64,000 nt of DNA from Myxococcus eversor. GTDB lineage: Bacteria > Myxococcota > Myxococcia > Myxococcales > Myxococcaceae. The notes beneath the pieces were generated by a model. It worked only from the letters and a program-made list of their open reading frames with translations, did no database searches and had not been told where the DNA came from. Both the position numbers and the translations under genes were made by a program. The stretch lies in NCBI RefSeq assembly GCF_010894455.1, contig NZ_JAAIXY010000001.1:620001-684000 (forward strand). The letters run 5' to 3'. Positions 60,466-64,000 of the stretch are shown here, piece after piece (the stretch's first letter is position 1; every line of letters begins with the position of its first letter).

Positions 60466-61317
60466 GTGGTGGCGACGACGTACGCGCGAAGACACGGCCT
60501 TTCGCCCCTGGGCGTGGGCATCGGGCTGCGCCGGAGCTTCTACGAGGAGCTGCCCCGCACCCAGCGGACGCTCGACTGGGTGGAGATCATCCCGGAGAAC
60601 TTCCTCTCGCTCGGAGGCCGTTCCCAGCGCGCGCTGGACGCGTGTGCCGAGCGCTGGCCGGTGTTGCCTCACGGAGTGGGGCTGGATATCGGCGGGCCGG
60701 ACGCGCTGGACGAGGACTACGTCACGGGGCTCGCGGCGCTCGTGAAGCGCGTGGACGCGCCGTTCTTCTCGGACCACCTGTGCTACTCGCGGCTGGGCGG
60801 CGTGTACCTGCATGACCTGCTGCCGCTGCCCTTCACCGAGGCCGTCGTCGAACACGTGGTGCCTCGCGTGCGCGAAGTCGTGGCGCGCGTGGGCCGGCCG
60901 TTCCTGCTGGAGAACCCGAGCTACTACGCGAACATGCCCGGCGGCACGCTGTCGGAGGCGGACTTCCTGCGGCACGTGGTGGAGGAGGCCGACTGCGGGC
61001 TGCTGCTGGACGTGAACAACGTCTACGTCAACGCGCGCAACCATGGCTATGACGCCCGCTCCTTCGTGGATGCGCTGCCGCTGGAGCGCGTGGTTCAGAT
61101 CCACCTCGCGGGGCACACCACCTATCCGGACGTCATCATCGACACGCACGGCGACCGCGTCTGCGACGACGTGTGGTCGCTGTACCGCTACGTGCTTGCG
61201 CGCACCGGGCCGGTGTCGACGCTCATCGAGTGGGACCAGGACATCCCGTCGATGGCGGCGGTGCTCGACGAGGCGGACCTGGCGCGCGCGGCGCTGCGAG
61301 AAGGGGCGGGGCGATGA
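60466..61317 (+). CDS. DUF692 multinuclear non-heme iron oxidase (MNIO)
   Basis: The protein has 283 residues from GTG 60466 (GGAGG 9 nt upstream; the frame extends further but lacks a ribosome site). The TIM-barrel metal-site residues of the family are visible in PFFSDHLCYS, FLLENPSYY, LLLDVNNVYVNARNHG, VQIHLAGH, DTHGDRV and LIEWDQDIPS. MNIO enzymes use two or three iron ions to oxidise Cys in a RiPP precursor. It works with the DUF2063 partner encoded next (ATGA overlap) on the peptide encoded just upstream. Confidence 0.9.
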   Translation: MVATTYARRHGLSPLGVGIGLRRSFYEELPRTQRTLDWVEIIPENFLSLGGRSQRALDACAERWPVLPHGVGLDIGGPDALDEDYVTGLAALVKRVDAPFFSDHLCYSRLGGVYLHDLLPLPFTEAVVEHVVPRVREVVARVGRPFLLENPSYYANMPGGTLSEADFLRHVVEEADCGLLLDVNNVYVNARNHGYDARSFVDALPLERVVQIHLAGHTTYPDVIIDTHGDRVCDDVWSLYRYVLARTGPVSTLIEWDQDIPSMAAVLDEADLARAALREGAGR

Positions 61318-62045
61318 AGCCTTCGCTGAAACACTTCTTCGACAGCATGGGGAGCTACCTGGCGCGGCCGGGCGGCGAGTCGTTGGAGCGGCTCTACACC
61401 GCGCATCCGGAGTGGCGCGCGCCCTCTTCGCGCGTGTCCATCTACGGCGACTTCGTGCGAGGCCATGTCCGCACCGCGCTGGAGAAGCTCTTCCCGTTGC
61501 TGCGAGGCGCGGTGGGCGCGGAGGCGTGGCTTGCGCTGGTGGAGGACTTCACGCTGACGCGGCCCGCGCGGCACCATGAGGTGAACCGCGTGGGCGAGGG
61601 CTTCCCGGCCTTCGTCGCGGACGCGGTGTCGTCGCGAGGGCTTCCTCCGTACGCGCCCGCGCTGGCGCGCTTCGAGTGGTCCGATTTCGCGGTGTTCGTC
61701 TCCCAAGCGGAGGCGCCCGCGCCGGTGGAGCGCCTGACGCCGAATCCCACGTTGGTGGTGCTGGAGCAGCCGTTCCGAATCTGCGCCTGGGTGCGCGCTC
61801 GGGGCCAGGGCGCGGCGCGGGGGCCCGAAGCAGGAGACGAGCTGGCGCTGCTCTGGCGTCATCCGGAGCGCCTGGTGACGTACTACCAGGAGGCCACGCC
61901 GGCCGCGCTGCTGGTGCTGAAGATGGCGGTGGAGGGACTGTCCGCGTCGGACGTGGCGACGGCCACGGGAATGCCCGAGGCCGACATCCTGGAGTCCGTG
62001 GCGCGATTGTCTCGCGAGGGCCTGGTGCTGGCGCCCCTCGCGTGA
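61314..62045 (+). CDS. DUF2063 partner protein (HvfC/BufC-like) of the MNIO
   Basis: The protein has 243 residues from ATG 61314, overlapping the oxidase stop. The N-terminal DUF2063 helical domain contains SRVSIYGDFVRGHVRTALEKLFP and EDFTLTRPARHHEVNRVGEGF; the C-terminal part is a helical wHTH-like domain (SASDVATATGMPEADILESV). It is thought to recruit the precursor to the oxidase. No DoxX or further transport gene follows, so the cluster seems to be precursor-oxidase-partner only. Confidence 0.88.
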   Translation: MKPSLKHFFDSMGSYLARPGGESLERLYTAHPEWRAPSSRVSIYGDFVRGHVRTALEKLFPLLRGAVGAEAWLALVEDFTLTRPARHHEVNRVGEGFPAFVADAVSSRGLPPYAPALARFEWSDFAVFVSQAEAPAPVERLTPNPTLVVLEQPFRICAWVRARGQGAARGPEAGDELALLWRHPERLVTYYQEATPAALLVLKMAVEGLSASDVATATGMPEADILESVARLSREGLVLAPLA

Positions 62046-62069
62046 TTCGGACGAAGGGCTCCCGACGCC

Positions 62070-63167
62070 TCAGTGGCGCAGTGAGCACACCTGGCCGACG
62101 GCGGAGTCCTCGCAGCGCGACGTGCCCGGGCACTCCACGTCCTGGGTGCAGGACACCGTGCACTGTTTCTCCAGGCACACCCCATCCGGCAGGCCGAGCT
62201 TCTGGCAGCGCGTGTCGTCCGCGCACTCAGCGCCGAGCTGGAGCAGGGCGCGGCAGCCCTCGAAGCGCGCCGGGTCCGGGAGGCAGCTTCCCTGCTGGCA
62301 GGTGAAGCCCGCCTCGCACCGGTTCGCCACGCGGTCTTCCTCGTTGATGGACTCGCTGCACTGCTTCACGCAGGTGGCCCCGCCCTCGGCGAGGAGCTGG
62401 CACGCGGCGCCCTCCGCGCAGCCCCCGTTGACATCACACGCGCCGCAGCGCGGGCCCACCGCTCCGCAGCGGAAGCCCTTGCAGATCATCCCCGCGCCGC
62501 ACTGCGCGTCCAGCAGGCACTCGACGCAGCTGCCGCCCGGGTTGCACACCAGTCCGTCCGCGCAGCCCGTCAGGCCGCAGCGGTTGACGAGCTCCGCGTT
62601 GGGCTCCAACTCGACGCGCAGCTCCTTCTTCTCGCCCGAGCCCACGCACGCCTCGGCCTGGACGCTGGGAAAGCCCACGCCGGCGATGCTCAGCCCGTAG
62701 CACCCATCCGGCAGGGGCCCCACGCGCAGCCGCCCCGCGCCATCCAGGACGAGCCGCTCGAAGGGCGTGTCCAGCACGGACACCTCCACGCCGGCCACCC
62801 GCTCGCCATGCGAGGCCTTCACCCGCATCTCGAAGAAGCCCGCGTCCCGGGGCGCCACGCGCGAAAGCTTCACCGACTGGCCGCCCGACACCTTCACGGA
62901 CACCCGCGTCGCCTTCTCCGCCGTGGCGACCACGAACAGCTCCGCGGGCCCCGTGGGCACGCCCTCCAGCTTGAACCGGCCCTCCGCGTCCACCGAGGAG
63001 CGCACGTCATGCGCCCCCACCAGGGACACCAGCGCCACCGCCGGGTCGAACTCCGTGAGCTGCCCTTCGATGGTCCCCACTCGCAGCGGCGCGTTCTCCA
63101 GATTGCCGCACGCCACCGCTCCCAGCAGCAGGACGACTCCCAACGCGATGTGTTGTCTCGAACCCAT
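62070..63167 (-). CDS. Cys-rich lipoprotein with carboxypeptidase-regulatory-like domain
   Basis: The 365-residue protein has a lipoprotein signal (GAVAC, Cys20). An N-terminal Ig/carboxypeptidase-regulatory-like part (about 25-175, GRFKLEGVPTGPAELFVVA) is followed by a disulfide-rich half with more than 20 cysteines in short spacings (VNRCGLTGCADGLVCN, CVECLLDAQCGAG, CEAGFTCQQGSC), the Dickkopf/EGF-like repeats frequent in myxobacterial surface lipoproteins. Its start overlaps the stop of the next minus-strand gene (TGATG). Function unknown. Confidence 0.75.
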   Translation of the reverse strand: MGSRQHIALGVVLLLGAVACGNLENAPLRVGTIEGQLTEFDPAVALVSLVGAHDVRSSVDAEGRFKLEGVPTGPAELFVVATAEKATRVSVKVSGGQSVKLSRVAPRDAGFFEMRVKASHGERVAGVEVSVLDTPFERLVLDGAGRLRVGPLPDGCYGLSIAGVGFPSVQAEACVGSGEKKELRVELEPNAELVNRCGLTGCADGLVCNPGGSCVECLLDAQCGAGMICKGFRCGAVGPRCGACDVNGGCAEGAACQLLAEGGATCVKQCSESINEEDRVANRCEAGFTCQQGSCLPDPARFEGCRALLQLGAECADDTRCQKLGLPDGVCLEKQCTVSCTQDVECPGTSRCEDSAVGQVCSLRH

Positions 63168-64000
63168 CAGAATCGATACCCCACACCGGCCCAGCCGCCG
63201 GTGAATCCCACGGCCTGTCCCTCTCCATCCACCACCACGTACGTCAGCATGAGCTGCGCCTGGGTCATCAATTCCAGACGTTCACCCACTCGCAGCACCA
63301 TTCCTCCCACCACGCCAGGGCTGACGGTGAAGAAGCTCTGCCCGCTGGCCAGGGTGTCCACCTCGAAGGACCGTCCCAGGTACAGGGCGGCCACACGAGG
63401 ACCGGCGAACAGTGTCAATCGTTCCCACCGCCACAGGTAAGGCAGGGCCATGCCCGCCGAAAACGTGGTGTAGCGGAAAGGGATTTCGTCGTCGGGTTGG
63501 AGCTGGAGCGCGCGCCGTCCCGTGCTGAAGCTCACGTCGAACAAGAGCCCGAAGTCGGGCAGCGGCCGGTCCTCCAGCCGCAGCGACACGGCGACCTCCG
63601 GCGCCAGCGGCAACAGCTCCTTGCGGCTGCGCTCATCGGCGAAGGTGAACATGCCCCCGAGCAGCGACAGCGAGCGCCGGGGGAAGGCCTCCGACAGGAG
63701 CTGCTCCAGCGGCAGCCGCTCTCCGGCGCTGACCTCCACGTCGCGTCGCAGCAGCACCGCGTCGCCCTTGGTCAGCTCCACCGTGCGCTTGCCGGGCGTC
63801 ACCGCCGCGCCTCCTGGCAGCTCCGTGCGCGCCTCCCCGTCCACCTTCAGCGTGAAGCCGTCCAGCCGGGGGTTGTAGGAGAACAGCTCCGGCCGGCCCG
63901 TCCGGGCGATGTTGCCCGACAGCACCACCGGGTCGGCGCCCACTTCGAGAATCTCCGCCGACGGGCGCTGGCGGCCCTCGGTGAAGGCGAAGGTGCGCCT
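63167..64000 (-). CDS. Protein with C-terminal outer-membrane-like domain (5' end outside window)
   Basis: The frame is open to the right edge (RRTFAFTEG at the border), so the N-terminus is missing; the visible 277 residues are C-terminal. It contains a PEGA-like segment (FTLKVDGEARTELPGGAAV) and then amphipathic strands (VAVSLRLEDRPLPDFGLLFD, MALPYLWRWERLTLFAG, GFTGGWAGVGYRF) ending in Phe, as in outer-membrane barrels. It is translationally coupled to the Cys-rich lipoprotein gene downstream. Together they may form a surface complex (inference). Confidence 0.62.
   Translation of the reverse strand, partial: RRTFAFTEGRQRPSAEILEVGADPVVLSGNIARTGRPELFSYNPRLDGFTLKVDGEARTELPGGAAVTPGKRTVELTKGDAVLLRRDVEVSAGERLPLEQLLSEAFPRRSLSLLGGMFTFADERSRKELLPLAPEVAVSLRLEDRPLPDFGLLFDVSFSTGRRALQLQPDDEIPFRYTTFSAGMALPYLWRWERLTLFAGPRVAALYLGRSFEVDTLASGQSFFTVSPGVVGGMVLRVGERLELMTQAQLMLTYVVVDGEGQAVGFTGGWAGVGYRF

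Overview
The window is GC-rich, tightly packed DNA with the hallmarks of a myxobacterium, most likely Myxococcaceae (Myxococcus/Corallococcus type). The signs are many two-component and sigma-54 regulators, DUF4388 proteins, ELWxxDGT-repeat and Cys-rich lipoproteins, a ScfR-type regulator, an isc operon without iscR, and frequent ATGA/GTGA start-stop overlaps. The assignment is inferred from gene content; no rRNA is present.

Layout. 1-3.1 kb: edge of an outer-membrane barrel gene, an alkaline-phosphatase-fold hydrolase and a flippase-like membrane protein. 3.2-8.7 kb, minus strand: tRNA-Leu(CAG) with its own promoter, and the Fe-S assembly operon iscS-iscU-iscA-hscB-hscA-fdx behind a near-consensus sigma-70 promoter. 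8.9-16.1 kb: an SPFH coiled-coil protein, a DsbD-like reductase, a DTW-domain protein, a DMT transporter and a membrane histidine kinase. 16.2-24.4 kb: two tandem paralogous modules (below). 25-32.4 kb: an M24 peptidase lipoprotein, then RNA repair genes rtcR <-> rtcB-rtcA with a sigma-54 promoter, followed by an N-terminally truncated Fpg-like gene. 32.4-44 kb: response regulators, yebC-ruvC-ruvA, an inserted lipoprotein/MBL hydrolase pair, and ruvB. 44-50 kb: lpxC, a DsbA-like lipoprotein, a DUF4388 protein and pepA. 50-59.3 kb: a phospholipase-C-like protein, TSUP + DUF1634, a TPR protein with a ScfR regulator, fabF divergent from thioesterase-tetR, and a gluzincin-like peptidase. 59.4-62 kb: an MNIO (DUF692) RiPP cluster. 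62-64 kb: a Cys-rich lipoprotein and a partial barrel protein.

Most interesting system. Each module at 16.2-24.4 kb has an ECF sigma factor, then (ATGA overlap) a ~1000-residue protein fusing a zinc anti-sigma domain (HxxxCxxC), one membrane segment, a helical-repeat region and a C-terminal CHAT caspase-like peptidase with its His/Cys dyad. A separate ~60-residue proline-rich protein gene follows. Within each module the same promoter-like element lies before the sigma gene and before the small gene: GGCAAC-N15-CGTTCT twice in module 1, CAAGGATTCCG-N5-CTGCGTT twice in module 2. The distance from this element to the small-gene start is 70-71 nt in both modules. This suggests two self-activating, mutually insulated ECF circuits whose anti-sigma factor is itself fused to a protease, each with a small protein as a second regulon member.

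Second highlight. At 60.1-62.0 kb a DUF692 oxidase and its DUF2063 partner follow a precursor with three KGAExxCGA repeats and an apparent lipobox. This looks like a cysteine-modified, probably metal-binding peptide that may be membrane-anchored.
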